Assembly: GCA_017395275.1 (NCBI GenBank)
Contig: JAFPVN010000143.1
Coordinates: 1 to 5,090, forward strand
Reading direction: 5' to 3'
From: Candidatus Methanomethylophilaceae archaeon
GTDB taxonomy: Archaea > Thermoplasmatota > Thermoplasmata > Methanomassiliicoccales > Methanomethylophilaceae
Length of the DNA: 5,090 nt
This document shows, in pieces, positions 1-5,090 of the stretch. Below the pieces are notes generated by a model. It was not told the DNA's origin. It did no database searches and worked only from the letters and a program-made list of their open reading frames with translations. Made by a program: the position numbers and the translations under genes. Within the stretch, counting starts at the first letter, position 1; the number at the start of each line of letters is the position of its first letter.

Positions 1-2
1 AC

Positions 3-311
3 GAGGCTAAATCGAAGGGATCGACTCGCGCGACTGTGAGCATGCAGAAAGGTGCCAGACTCGGGAAACCGACCATATTCGTGGTCGGCAACGCGCCCAC
101 CGCGCTGTACGAGATACACAGGATGATCGCCGAGGAGGGTCTGAGGCCCGCACTCGTCATCGGGGTGCCCGTTGGGTTCGTCAACGTCGTGGAATCCAAG
201 GAGATCATCATGAGCGACGACGTACCGTACATAGTGGCGAAGGGCCGCAAGGGCGGGAGCAACATAGCCGCCGCCATCGTCAACGCGATGATCTACACCA
301 TGGGCAGATGA
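3..311 (+). CDS. cbiC: Precorrin-8X methylmutase / cobalt-precorrin-8 methylmutase, C-terminal part (5' truncated by window edge)
   Basis: This is the last 102 residues of an enzyme that moves a methyl group from C-11 to C-12 of the corrin ring, giving hydrogenobyrinic acid or cobyrinic acid in cobalamin synthesis. The frame is open to the window edge and reads TRATVSMQKG just before the family's GNAPTAL motif (residues 29-35 of the visible part). GVPVGFVNVVESK (54-66) and GRKGGSNIAAAIVNA (81-95) follow, and all three are typical of the CbiC/CobH C-terminal half. A GTG at 36 lies inside the conserved region and is not the real start. Full-length members have about 200-220 residues, so roughly half is missing, including the region that carries the catalytic His in CobH. 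The stop is TGA, and the next gene starts 9 bases later, suggesting cotranscription. Archaea usually use the cobalt-early (anaerobic) route, so CbiC is the more likely name. Confidence 0.93.
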   Translation, partial: EAKSKGSTRATVSMQKGARLGKPTIFVVGNAPTALYEIHRMIAEEGLRPALVIGVPVGFVNVVESKEIIMSDDVPYIVAKGRKGGSNIAAAIVNAMIYTMGR

Positions 312-317
312 GGTGAT
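310..317 (+). promoter_or_regulatory. Strong ribosome binding site of the ABC ATPase gene
   Basis: GAGGTGAT is an eight-base match to the archaeal anti-Shine-Dalgarno sequence and sits three bases before the ATG at 321. It overlaps the cbiC TGA stop, so ribosomes ending cbiC are placed directly on the next start. This supports both the choice of ATG 321 and translational linkage of the two genes. Confidence 0.8.
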
Positions 318-320
318 CCG

Positions 321-1199
321 ATGCCATTCATCATCGATGCCGAAGGCATCGTGGTCAGATTCGGCGACTTCGCCGCCGTGAACGGCATAGACGTGAAGGT
401 CCAGGAAGGCGTCATCTACGGATTCCTCGGGCCCAACGGGGCAGGCAAGACGACGACGGTGAAGGTGCTCACCACCATGATGAAGCCCACCGAGGGGAGG
501 CTGTCCGTCGGAGGGTACTCCACGGCGGAGGAGCCGCGCAAGGCGAGGGACCTGATCGGCGTCGTGCAGCAACACATAGCGCTGGACAAGGACATCTCCG
601 TCAGGGAGAACATAATCTGCAGGGCGATGCTCCACAAAATCCCCAAGAAGGAGATAGAACCCCGCCTGATGGAACTGGCCGACATGATAGGGCTCACGCC
701 CTACCTTGACAAGCTGGTAGGCAACCTCTCCGGGGGATGGAAGAGGAAGGTGGCCATCCTGTGCGCCCTGATGCACGAGCCGAAGATACTCTTCCTGGAC
801 GAACCCACCGCGGGGCTGGATACTCAGTCCAGGCATATGCTGTGGGATATGATACGCCAGATGAACAAGCGCGGTACTACGGTGTTCGTCACCACCCACT
901 ACATGGACGAGGCGGAGTCGCTTTGCGACGTCGTGAGCATCATAGACAAGGGGATGATCAAGGAGTCCGGGACACCGAAGGAGCTATGTGCCAGGATAGG
1001 CCAGTGGACGGTCGAGTACGACTCGGAGGAGGGCAAGAGGAGGTACAGGTTCTTCAGCGACTGGTACGATGCGCAGGCCTTCGTATCACAGGTATCGGAA
1101 CGCGACCCGGCGACCCGCAAGACCCATCTCGAGGACGTGTTCCTCGAGGAGACCGGGAGGGACAACATGAAGGTCACCGAGAAGAGGTTGAGGGTATGA
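321..1199 (+). CDS. ABC transporter ATP-binding protein (ABC-2 exporter type, DrrA/NodI-like)
   Basis: This 292-residue cytoplasmic ATPase should drive the membrane partner encoded immediately downstream. In order it shows Walker A GPNGAGKTT (37-45), a Q-loop near QQ 83-84, the signature LSGGWKRK (136-143), Walker B ILFLDEP (156-162), the D-loop around GLD (165-167) and the switch His in TTHYMDEAE (H193). After the nucleotide-binding domain comes an extension of about 80 residues ending in LEDVFLEETG, the tail usual in DrrA/CcmA-like exporter ATPases. The signature has Trp where the textbook motif has Gln; this occurs in some ABC-2 ATPases and all catalytic residues are present. It starts 9 bases after cbiC with a strong Shine-Dalgarno sequence, and its end overlaps the permease start by four bases. 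The exported substrate cannot be read from the sequence. Drug, lipid or polysaccharide precursors are all possible, and a corrinoid link is only suggested by position. Confidence 0.93.
   Translation: MPFIIDAEGIVVRFGDFAAVNGIDVKVQEGVIYGFLGPNGAGKTTTVKVLTTMMKPTEGRLSVGGYSTAEEPRKARDLIGVVQQHIALDKDISVRENIICRAMLHKIPKKEIEPRLMELADMIGLTPYLDKLVGNLSGGWKRKVAILCALMHEPKILFLDEPTAGLDTQSRHMLWDMIRQMNKRGTTVFVTTHYMDEAESLCDVVSIIDKGMIKESGTPKELCARIGQWTVEYDSEEGKRRYRFFSDWYDAQAFVSQVSERDPATRKTHLEDVFLEETGRDNMKVTEKRLRV
1184..1189 (+). promoter_or_regulatory. Ribosome binding site of the ABC-2 permease gene
   Basis: GAGGTT lies six bases before the ATG at 1196, inside the end of the ATPase gene. It decides the permease start, because the same frame is open much further upstream through the ATPase gene and could otherwise be over-extended. 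Confidence 0.6.
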
Positions 1200-1939
1200 G
1201 CCTGATCGGAGACACGATGAGGGTCGCCATGTCCGACCTGTACTATCTGAAGAGGAACCTCCCGATACTGATGGCCACGTCCATCGTCACGCCGGTGCTG
1301 TATCTGGTCGCGTTCGGGTACGGCCTGGGTAAGGACATCACCATGGAGGGCGTGTCGTACATGGCGTTCATGATCCCCGGAGTGGTTGCCTTGACCACCG
1401 TGACCTCGTCGTTCACGACCGTGGCGAACAAGCTGATGGTGCAAAAGAGGTTCTACGAGAGCTTCGACGAGATGCTCCTCTGTCCCATATCCAAGACGTC
1501 GCTGATACTCGGGAAATCTATACTGGGTATATTGAAGAGCATGATGTGCGGACTGCTGATGCTGCTCATCGGATACTTCCTCTCCGACGACCTGCAGATC
1601 ACCCCCATGCTGATCCTGTGCATGATACTGTCGTGCATGGTGTTCTCGATGCTCGGCGTGGCCGCAGGCATGATCGTCCCCGACCTTCCGAGGATGAACC
1701 TGTTCAACAGTTTCGTCATCCTGCCGATGACGTTCCTGTGCGGGACCATGTTCTCTCTGGATGCTCTGCCGGAGGTTGCCAAGAATATCATAGGTGCACT
1801 GCCGCTGTCGCAGACCTCGGCATGCCTCAGGGCCGCGGCGCTGAGATGGGACTTCCCGTGGGTGTCCCTGTGCATCCTGATAGGATACGGCCTGCTGTTC
1901 TACGGACTGTGCCTGTTCTCCCTCAGGAAGACCAACTGA
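1196..1939 (+). CDS. ABC-2 type transporter permease (NodJ/DrrB-like)
   Basis: This 247-residue integral membrane protein is the translocation subunit that pairs with the ATPase encoded upstream; two copies of each would be expected per transporter. About six hydrophobic segments are seen, near residues 24-44, 55-77, 104-128, 135-160, 169-188 and 222-243, matching the ABC-2 fold. Between helices two and three lies the cytoplasmic coupling stretch KRFYESFDEMLLCPIS (84-99), and TPVLYLVAFGYGLG (32-45) resembles NodJ-family permeases. The ATG overlaps the ATPase TGA as ATGA, so translation is probably coupled. Starts further upstream in the same frame would add a Gly/Arg-rich, low-hydrophobicity stretch that is only the shadow of the ATPase, so they are not used. 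The reading frame ends in TGA and is followed 10 bases later by a terminator-like hairpin. Substrate and direction are not shown by the sequence; members of this family are mostly exporters. Confidence 0.92.
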   Translation: MSLIGDTMRVAMSDLYYLKRNLPILMATSIVTPVLYLVAFGYGLGKDITMEGVSYMAFMIPGVVALTTVTSSFTTVANKLMVQKRFYESFDEMLLCPISKTSLILGKSILGILKSMMCGLLMLLIGYFLSDDLQITPMLILCMILSCMVFSMLGVAAGMIVPDLPRMNLFNSFVILPMTFLCGTMFSLDALPEVAKNIIGALPLSQTSACLRAAALRWDFPWVSLCILIGYGLLFYGLCLFSLRKTN

Positions 1940-1949
1940 AACCCCCAAA

Positions 1950-1982
1950 GGCCGTATCCGCCCGATACGGCCATACTTTTTC
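1950..1982 (+). terminator. Hairpin plus T-tract terminator of the cbiC-ABC operon
   Basis: GGCCGTATC (1950-1958) and GATACGGCC (1964-1972) form a perfect 9-bp stem with a 5-base CGCCC loop, followed after four bases by TTTTT (1977-1981). It begins 10 bases after the permease stop. Archaeal termination depends mainly on the U-tract, and the stem may add efficiency or stabilise the 3' end of the transcript. Confidence 0.75.
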
Positions 1983-2001
1983 TGGAACATGGGGAATACC
2001 G

Positions 2002-2007
2002 TTAAAC
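2002..2007 (+). promoter_or_regulatory. Possible TATA-like box of the first acyltransferase gene
   Basis: TTAAAC is centred about 26 bases before the ATG at 2031, in an otherwise gene-free gap of 91 bases after the operon terminator. No Shine-Dalgarno sequence precedes that ATG. The spacing fits an archaeal promoter giving a leaderless message starting at or next to the ATG. The box is short and not a perfect consensus. Confidence 0.4.
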
Positions 2008-2030
2008 CCCAGATTGGACATCATATCCCG

Positions 2031-3110
2031 ATGACGGATACAAAGGTCAGGAAGGAGAACCATGCGCTGCGCACGGTCACCGCCATCCTGATGTTCTTCA
2101 TCGCCGGCGCCCACTACTATTCGAAAGCGACGGTCGAAGGCGTGATGGTCAACGACTTCATCTTCGACGCCGGAAGATTCGCCATCCCCATCCTGGTGCT
2201 CACGTCGGGATACTTCAGCTACTCATCGGACGGCCACGTCGAGGCCAGGATGGGGCTGAAGCTCAGGCACATCCTGTATCTGATAATCATCTACAAGCTG
2301 TTCTACCTGCTCTTCAGCACGGTGCTTCTGCTGGCGGGGATGGTCGACGCCCAGTACATCCTTACGGAGTTCCTCGTCTACAGCCCCAGCGTCGAGTTCG
2401 ACTGCTACAACGGCGTGACCGGTTTGGAATCCACCCAGCCCATATGGTTCATCTATGCGCTGTTCGCCATCTACGTGCTGTGGTGGATCCTCTACAAACT
2501 GAAGATCGATTACATCTGGACGCTGATCATCGCCATACTGATCGTGATCGTCTCGCTGATCCTCGGGGAGTTCCTCCCCATCGCCGGCGTGAGGTACATC
2601 GGCGACACGTACATCTTCGACATCGCGGACATCCTCTACCCGTTCATCCTGCTGCCGTTCTTCATCATGGGATACTACAGGCACAAGCACTCGGGATGGC
2701 TGGATGACAAGATATCCAATGCGGCGGTCTGGGGACTCATCGCGCTTGGTACCGCCATGACCTTCACCGAGGTCTATCTGGTGGGCGATTCCTCCGCGAT
2801 ATTCATGGGATCCATCGTCCTGGCGTTCTCGCTGTTCCTGGGGACCTTCAGGGTGCCCGAGGACAGGTACAGGATCGGTCCCCTCATCTACATCGGCAGG
2901 AACCTCACCATGTGGATGTACGTGTTCTTCGGGGCCGCCTGCTTCATCATGAGATGGGTTCTTGAACCCTATGCCGACGACTACTGGCTTTGCGAGGTGG
3001 CGGGACCGTTCCTCGCGGTGCTGCTCGACCTTGCGATGGCGCTTGCGTTCCATCTCCTGCTCGTGTTCGTGGGCAGGCGGATGGCATTGGCCAAGAGGAG
3101 CCCTTTCTGA
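2031..3110 (+). CDS. Acyltransferase family 3-like multi-pass membrane protein
   Basis: This 359-residue protein has about ten hydrophobic helices, near residues 15-35, 45-62, 79-103, 135-157, 161-180, 197-216, 230-250, 256-272, 287-310 and 322-347. Helix number and length fit the acyltransferase 3 (AT3) family, whose members pass acyl groups, often acetyl or succinyl, across the membrane onto sugars or lipids. Family-like marks are Arg14 with His28 in the first helix and IPILVLTSGYF (52-62), which echoes the SGYF/SGFL motif of helix two. The match is weaker than for the second AT3 gene in this window, because the usual R-x-x-D at the start of helix one is not seen. ATG 2031 is preferred over an in-frame ATG at 1989, since the extra 14 residues would span the TATA-like box. 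The gene is separated from the ABC operon by a terminator and ends 15 bases from the convergent DUF362 gene. The substrate is unknown; an inactive relative or a non-acyltransferase polytopic protein cannot be excluded. Confidence 0.72.
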   Translation: MTDTKVRKENHALRTVTAILMFFIAGAHYYSKATVEGVMVNDFIFDAGRFAIPILVLTSGYFSYSSDGHVEARMGLKLRHILYLIIIYKLFYLLFSTVLLLAGMVDAQYILTEFLVYSPSVEFDCYNGVTGLESTQPIWFIYALFAIYVLWWILYKLKIDYIWTLIIAILIVIVSLILGEFLPIAGVRYIGDTYIFDIADILYPFILLPFFIMGYYRHKHSGWLDDKISNAAVWGLIALGTAMTFTEVYLVGDSSAIFMGSIVLAFSLFLGTFRVPEDRYRIGPLIYIGRNLTMWMYVFFGAACFIMRWVLEPYADDYWLCEVAGPFLAVLLDLAMALAFHLLLVFVGRRMALAKRSPF

Positions 3111-3125
3111 GCCGTTCGAGGGACT

Positions 3126-4235
3126 TCAGAGGGTTATGAGCCTGTAGTCCCTGGTGCCGATGCCGATCTTCTCCGCATGGGCGAATCCGGCCTCCCAATC
3201 GGAATCCGGACTGACGAGGTGGCCGATGTCGTGCTCGCCCTCGTCGTGCGCGTGCTTGCCGATGAAGCTGTTCTCGATGATCGGCGCCTTGTTGACCGCA
3301 TCTACGCATGCCTGGTCGATGGCGAGAGGGTCGAATCCCGCGAACACGCCTATGTCGGGGACCACCGGCGAATCGTTGCCGTGGTCGCAGTCGCAGAACG
3401 GTGACACATCCTTCACGAAGCAGATGTGGAAGTTGGGCTTGTCCTGTATGACCGCTTGGGTGTATTCCGCGATCTTCCTGTAGACGTCGGCGGATGCGCC
3501 CTTCCAGCTGCATTCTATGGCCCCCTTGGGGCAGAACGAGAAGCAGTGTCCGCATCCGACGCAGTTCTTCACGTCGACCACCGCTTTCTTGTCTATGATG
3601 CTCACGCCATCGTGTGCGCAGTTCTTGGAGCACATGCCGCATCCGATGCACTTGTCCTTGTTTATGACGGGGGTACCGGAGGAGTGCATCTCCATCTTGC
3701 CCTGTTTGGAACCGCTGCCCATACCGATGTTCTTCAGGACCCCGCCGTAACCTGTGACGACATGACCCTTGAAGTGCGTGAGCGAGATGATTATGTCCGC
3801 CTCCACGATAGCGGAACCGATCTTGGCGGTCTTGCAGAGCTCCCCGTTCCTGACGGGTATGTCCCTCTCGTCCGTACCCCTCAGGCCGTCGGCTATGATA
3901 GTGTGCACGCCGGTGGACAACGGGGAGAAACCGTTCATGTATGCGGCATCCAGATGCAGGAGCGCCTGGTTCCTGTATCCCGCATACAGGGTGTTGCAGT
4001 CAGTGAGGAACGGCATCCCTCCCCTGCTCTTGATGTAGTCGCAGAGGACCTTGGCGTACTGGTGGCGGACGAACGCCACGTTCCCCCATTCGCCGAAGGT
4101 CAGCTTCACGGCCACGAACTTGTCCTTGAAATCGATCTTATCTATTCCAGCCTTCTTTATGAGCGATATCATCTTGTCCAGCATGGAGTGTCCAAGTTCG
4201 TTGCGGAAGTCTGTGAAGTAAACGTCGGAAGGCAT
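3126..4235 (-). CDS. DUF362 domain protein with two [4Fe-4S] ferredoxin-type clusters
   Basis: This 369-residue, probably cytoplasmic protein has no signal peptide or membrane segment. An N-terminal DUF362 part contains the Lys/His motif THFKGHVVTGYGGVLKN (153-169). It is interrupted by two ferredoxin motifs: C196-x2-C199-x2-C202-x3-C206 and C225-x2-C228-x2-C231-x3-C235-P. The DUF362 domain resumes with SPFCDCDHGNDSPVVPD (278-294) and GFDPLAIDQACVDAVNK (300-316). The first cluster has Ala rather than the usual Pro after its last Cys. Eight cysteines in two motifs imply two [4Fe-4S] clusters and an electron-transfer role; the partner and reaction are unknown. The CDC pair and the His-rich stretch around 328-339 could bind a further metal, which is inference. 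ATG at 4235 is chosen because translation from the longer open start at 4313 would run through the TATA-like box. An AGGT seven bases before the ATG may act as ribosome binding site. The gene is convergent with one AT3 gene and divergent from another. Confidence 0.88.
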   Translation of the reverse strand: MPSDVYFTDFRNELGHSMLDKMISLIKKAGIDKIDFKDKFVAVKLTFGEWGNVAFVRHQYAKVLCDYIKSRGGMPFLTDCNTLYAGYRNQALLHLDAAYMNGFSPLSTGVHTIIADGLRGTDERDIPVRNGELCKTAKIGSAIVEADIIISLTHFKGHVVTGYGGVLKNIGMGSGSKQGKMEMHSSGTPVINKDKCIGCGMCSKNCAHDGVSIIDKKAVVDVKNCVGCGHCFSFCPKGAIECSWKGASADVYRKIAEYTQAVIQDKPNFHICFVKDVSPFCDCDHGNDSPVVPDIGVFAGFDPLAIDQACVDAVNKAPIIENSFIGKHAHDEGEHDIGHLVSPDSDWEAGFAHAEKIGIGTRDYRLITL

Positions 4236-4251
4236 CTTATCGACCTGAATG

Positions 4252-4321
4252 ACTAATAAATCGTCCGTATAAAAAAGGATATGTCCCGCAATCGGCGTTA
4301 AACTGATACTCACTAATAAAT
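4252..4321. repeat. Pair of 10-bp direct repeats ACTAATAAAT in the divergent promoter region
   Basis: ACTAATAAAT occurs at 4252-4261 and again at 4312-4321, exactly 60 bases apart and in the same orientation. The right copy is well placed to be the TATA-like element of the GTG-started gene at 4345. The left copy lies just upstream of the DUF362 start. The two could be paired regulator sites or simply chance in A/T-rich promoter DNA. Confidence 0.5.
4268..4276 (-). promoter_or_regulatory. TATA-like box of the DUF362 gene
   Basis: On the minus strand this reads TTTTTTATA and is the best A/T box in the divergent region. It is centred about 36 bases before the ATG at 4235, so a start point about 26 bases downstream would leave a leader of roughly 10 bases. 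A second A/T stretch (minus-strand ATTTATTAGT, 4252-4261) lies closer to the gene and is the alternative. Confidence 0.5.
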
Positions 4322-4322
4322 A
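4312..4322 (+). promoter_or_regulatory. TATA-like box of the second acyltransferase gene
   Basis: ACTAATAAATA is centred about 28 bases before the GTG at 4345. There is no Shine-Dalgarno sequence between this box and the start codon, so transcription and translation probably begin at nearly the same position (leaderless message), as proposed for the gene at 2031. Confidence 0.5.
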
Positions 4323-4335
4323 CCCTGTTCTGATA

Positions 4336-4353
4336 ATCCGTCACGTGTCGGAT
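4336..4353. promoter_or_regulatory. 18-bp near-palindrome over the start codon of the second acyltransferase gene
   Basis: ATCCGTCACGTGTCGGAT is symmetrical except for one base pair of the dyad (T opposite T, at 4341 and 4348). The outer arms ATCCG/CGGAT and the inner CACGTG share one centre, between 4344 and 4345, which is the first base of the GTG start. The position suits a repressor operator that would block the promoter start. It could also be a chance palindrome. Confidence 0.4.
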
Positions 4354-5090
4354 ATAGAATCCGCTGAGAAGCCCCGTGTAAGGAGCCTTGACATGTACAA
4401 GGGCATCGCGATACTGGGCGTCATAGCGGTGCACGTGTTCATCTTCCCGACCATGCAGCAGGGGGAAACCGAGGGCAGTTCGATGCCGCTGGTCGTACAG
4501 GCCCTGTACCTCGGCCTTCTGGGATTCTTCGCCATATCCGGATACTTCTACAGACCGAACCGCGGATTCGTCAACAACGTCAAGAAACGTCTCTTCATCC
4601 TCGGACTCGGATATGTCGCGTGTTCGCTGATCCTGCCGCTCATCCTGTGCCTGGAGATGGCCATCGCGGGCCCCAACACCCCGTCGTTCGACGATTACCT
4701 GAACGCGCTGAAGTGGTTCTACTGCAGCCCCACGCTGTGGCTCCCCTACGCCGAGCCCAACTACTACGCGAAATGCGCCGTTGCGATAGGATACTACTAC
4801 ATCCAGATCATGCTGGTGGGATTCCTCCTGTTCTATCTGGTGGCCGACCACATCATCTGCAGCTGGAAGAGGATGCTGCTTGCCTGTATCATCCTCACAG
4901 CGGTGCAGACGCTCCTCGTCCAGTACTACCCCAACAACCTCCCGTTCCACTGCCATGAGCTCCCCATCGCCCTGATCTTCATGCTCCTCGGCGCGTACGC
5001 GGGCAGGTTCAAACTTGTGCAGACGGCGGAGTTCGGAGGGTGGAAGAACAGATACGTCCTGTTAGGTATAGGCGTCTGCATACTCGTGAG
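4345..5090 (+). CDS. Acyltransferase family 3 membrane protein, N-terminal part (3' truncated by window edge)
   Basis: The first 248 residues of an integral membrane acyltransferase are visible and the frame is open to the window end. The N-terminus RVRSLDMYKGIAILGVIAVH (11-30) carries the family's R-x-x-D near the membrane entry (R13, D16) and His30 in helix one, a His implicated in acyl transfer in AT3 proteins. GFFAISGYFYRPN (60-72) is the typical helix-two motif. Further helices are seen near 82-106, 143-166, 176-194, 205-220 and 236-248. Full-length members usually have 330-400 residues, so about a third is missing. GTG 4345 is chosen because it retains the whole RVRSLD motif and lies about 28 bases after a TATA-like box. 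The next ATG (4393) would cut off the R-x-x-D motif. The protein probably O-acylates a cell-envelope glycan or lipid; the acceptor is unknown. It is divergent from the DUF362 gene across 109 bases. Confidence 0.85.
   Translation, partial: MSDIESAEKPRVRSLDMYKGIAILGVIAVHVFIFPTMQQGETEGSSMPLVVQALYLGLLGFFAISGYFYRPNRGFVNNVKKRLFILGLGYVACSLILPLILCLEMAIAGPNTPSFDDYLNALKWFYCSPTLWLPYAEPNYYAKCAVAIGYYYIQIMLVGFLLFYLVADHIICSWKRMLLACIILTAVQTLLVQYYPNNLPFHCHELPIALIFMLLGAYAGRFKLVQTAEFGGWKNRYVLLGIGVCILV

Noticed and set aside
136..143. Trp in the ATPase signature (LSGGW) as a sign of an inactive ATPase (residue numbers, within the gene at 321-1199)
   Set aside because: Other catalytic motifs are intact, and as far as I recall LSGGW occurs in functional exporter ATPases, so this is not evidence of inactivity.
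737..1195. Upstream extension of the permease reading frame
   Set aside because: The frame is open but its translation is hydrophilic and Gly/Arg-rich, it shadows the conserved ATPase motifs, and the ATGA overlap with a ribosome site at 1184 gives a much better start at 1196.
899..1990. Long minus-strand open frame opposite the ABC genes
   Set aside because: Its translation is rich in Gln, His and Arg with no recognisable domain, and it lies opposite two clearly conserved genes. It is a GC-driven antisense shadow.
1989..2030. Earlier in-frame ATG for the first acyltransferase gene
   Set aside because: The 14 extra residues would overlap the TATA-like box at 2002-2007, and no ribosome site precedes it. 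ATG 2031 fits a leaderless start.
2223..3053. Minus-strand open frame opposite the first acyltransferase gene
   Set aside because: It is a low-complexity Asp/Glu/His/Arg-rich product, the expected complement of a hydrophobic membrane-protein gene.
2947..3651. Minus-strand open frame spanning the convergent gene ends
   Set aside because: It is an Arg/Gly/His-rich shadow crossing two real gene ends in another frame.
3426..4256. Plus-strand open frame of 276 codons opposite the DUF362 gene
   Set aside because: The minus-strand frame carries both ferredoxin motifs and DUF362 motifs. The plus-strand product shows no family features.
4236..4313. Longer N-terminus for the DUF362 protein starting at 4313
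   Set aside because: It would translate the A/T-rich promoter region, including the TATA-like box, and adds residues with no family match. ATG 4235 is the better start.
4237..4956. Minus-strand open frame opposite the second acyltransferase gene
   Set aside because: Its product is charged and featureless, and the opposite strand encodes the RVRSLD and ISGYF motifs of a known family.
1..5090. CRISPR arrays, insertion sequences, tRNA or rRNA genes
   Set aside because: No regularly spaced repeats, transposase motifs, terminal inverted repeats or tRNA-like cloverleaf sequences were seen on either strand.

Overview
The window looks like a piece of a moderately GC-rich euryarchaeal chromosome. 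It most resembles a methanogen of the Methanomassiliicoccales / Thermoplasmatota type, but the assignment is inferred, not proven. The evidence is heavy use of AGG/AGA for Arg and ATA for Ile, TATA-like A/T boxes about 26-28 bases upstream of start codons that lack a Shine-Dalgarno sequence (leaderless style), a cobalamin-biosynthesis gene, and a DUF362 double [4Fe-4S] protein. All five stop codons in view are TGA. That fits a UAG-avoiding, pyrrolysine-using lineage, although five stops is a small sample.

Layout. (1) Positions 1-1939, plus strand, form a tight probable operon. It holds the 3' half of a precorrin-8X methylmutase gene (cbiC/cobH type), then an ABC-transporter ATPase (321-1199) preceded by a strong Shine-Dalgarno sequence that overlaps the cbiC stop, then an ABC-2 type permease (1196-1939) coupled to the ATPase by an ATGA overlap. 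A perfect 9-bp hairpin followed by five Ts (1950-1982) closes the unit. (2) Positions 2031-3110, plus strand, encode a ten-helix membrane protein resembling acyltransferase family 3, apparently expressed from its own leaderless promoter. (3) Positions 3126-4235, minus strand, encode a DUF362 protein with two ferredoxin-type clusters, convergent with the gene before it. (4) From 4345 to the window end, plus strand, is the N-terminal part of a second, more typical acyltransferase-3 gene. It starts at a GTG and is divergent from the DUF362 gene across a 109-bp A/T-rich promoter region.

Functionally, the ATPase and permease should form one two-component exporter of unknown substrate. The two acyltransferase-3-like proteins probably modify cell-surface or membrane-associated glycans or lipids, and the DUF362 protein is a probable redox protein. 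No direct pathway link between the acyltransferases and the DUF362 gene is visible. No mobile element, CRISPR array, tRNA or rRNA was recognised. I do not see a clear, previously undescribed system. The most unusual item is an 18-bp near-palindrome centred on the presumed transcription and translation start of the second acyltransferase gene. There is no gene-free stretch longer than 110 bases.
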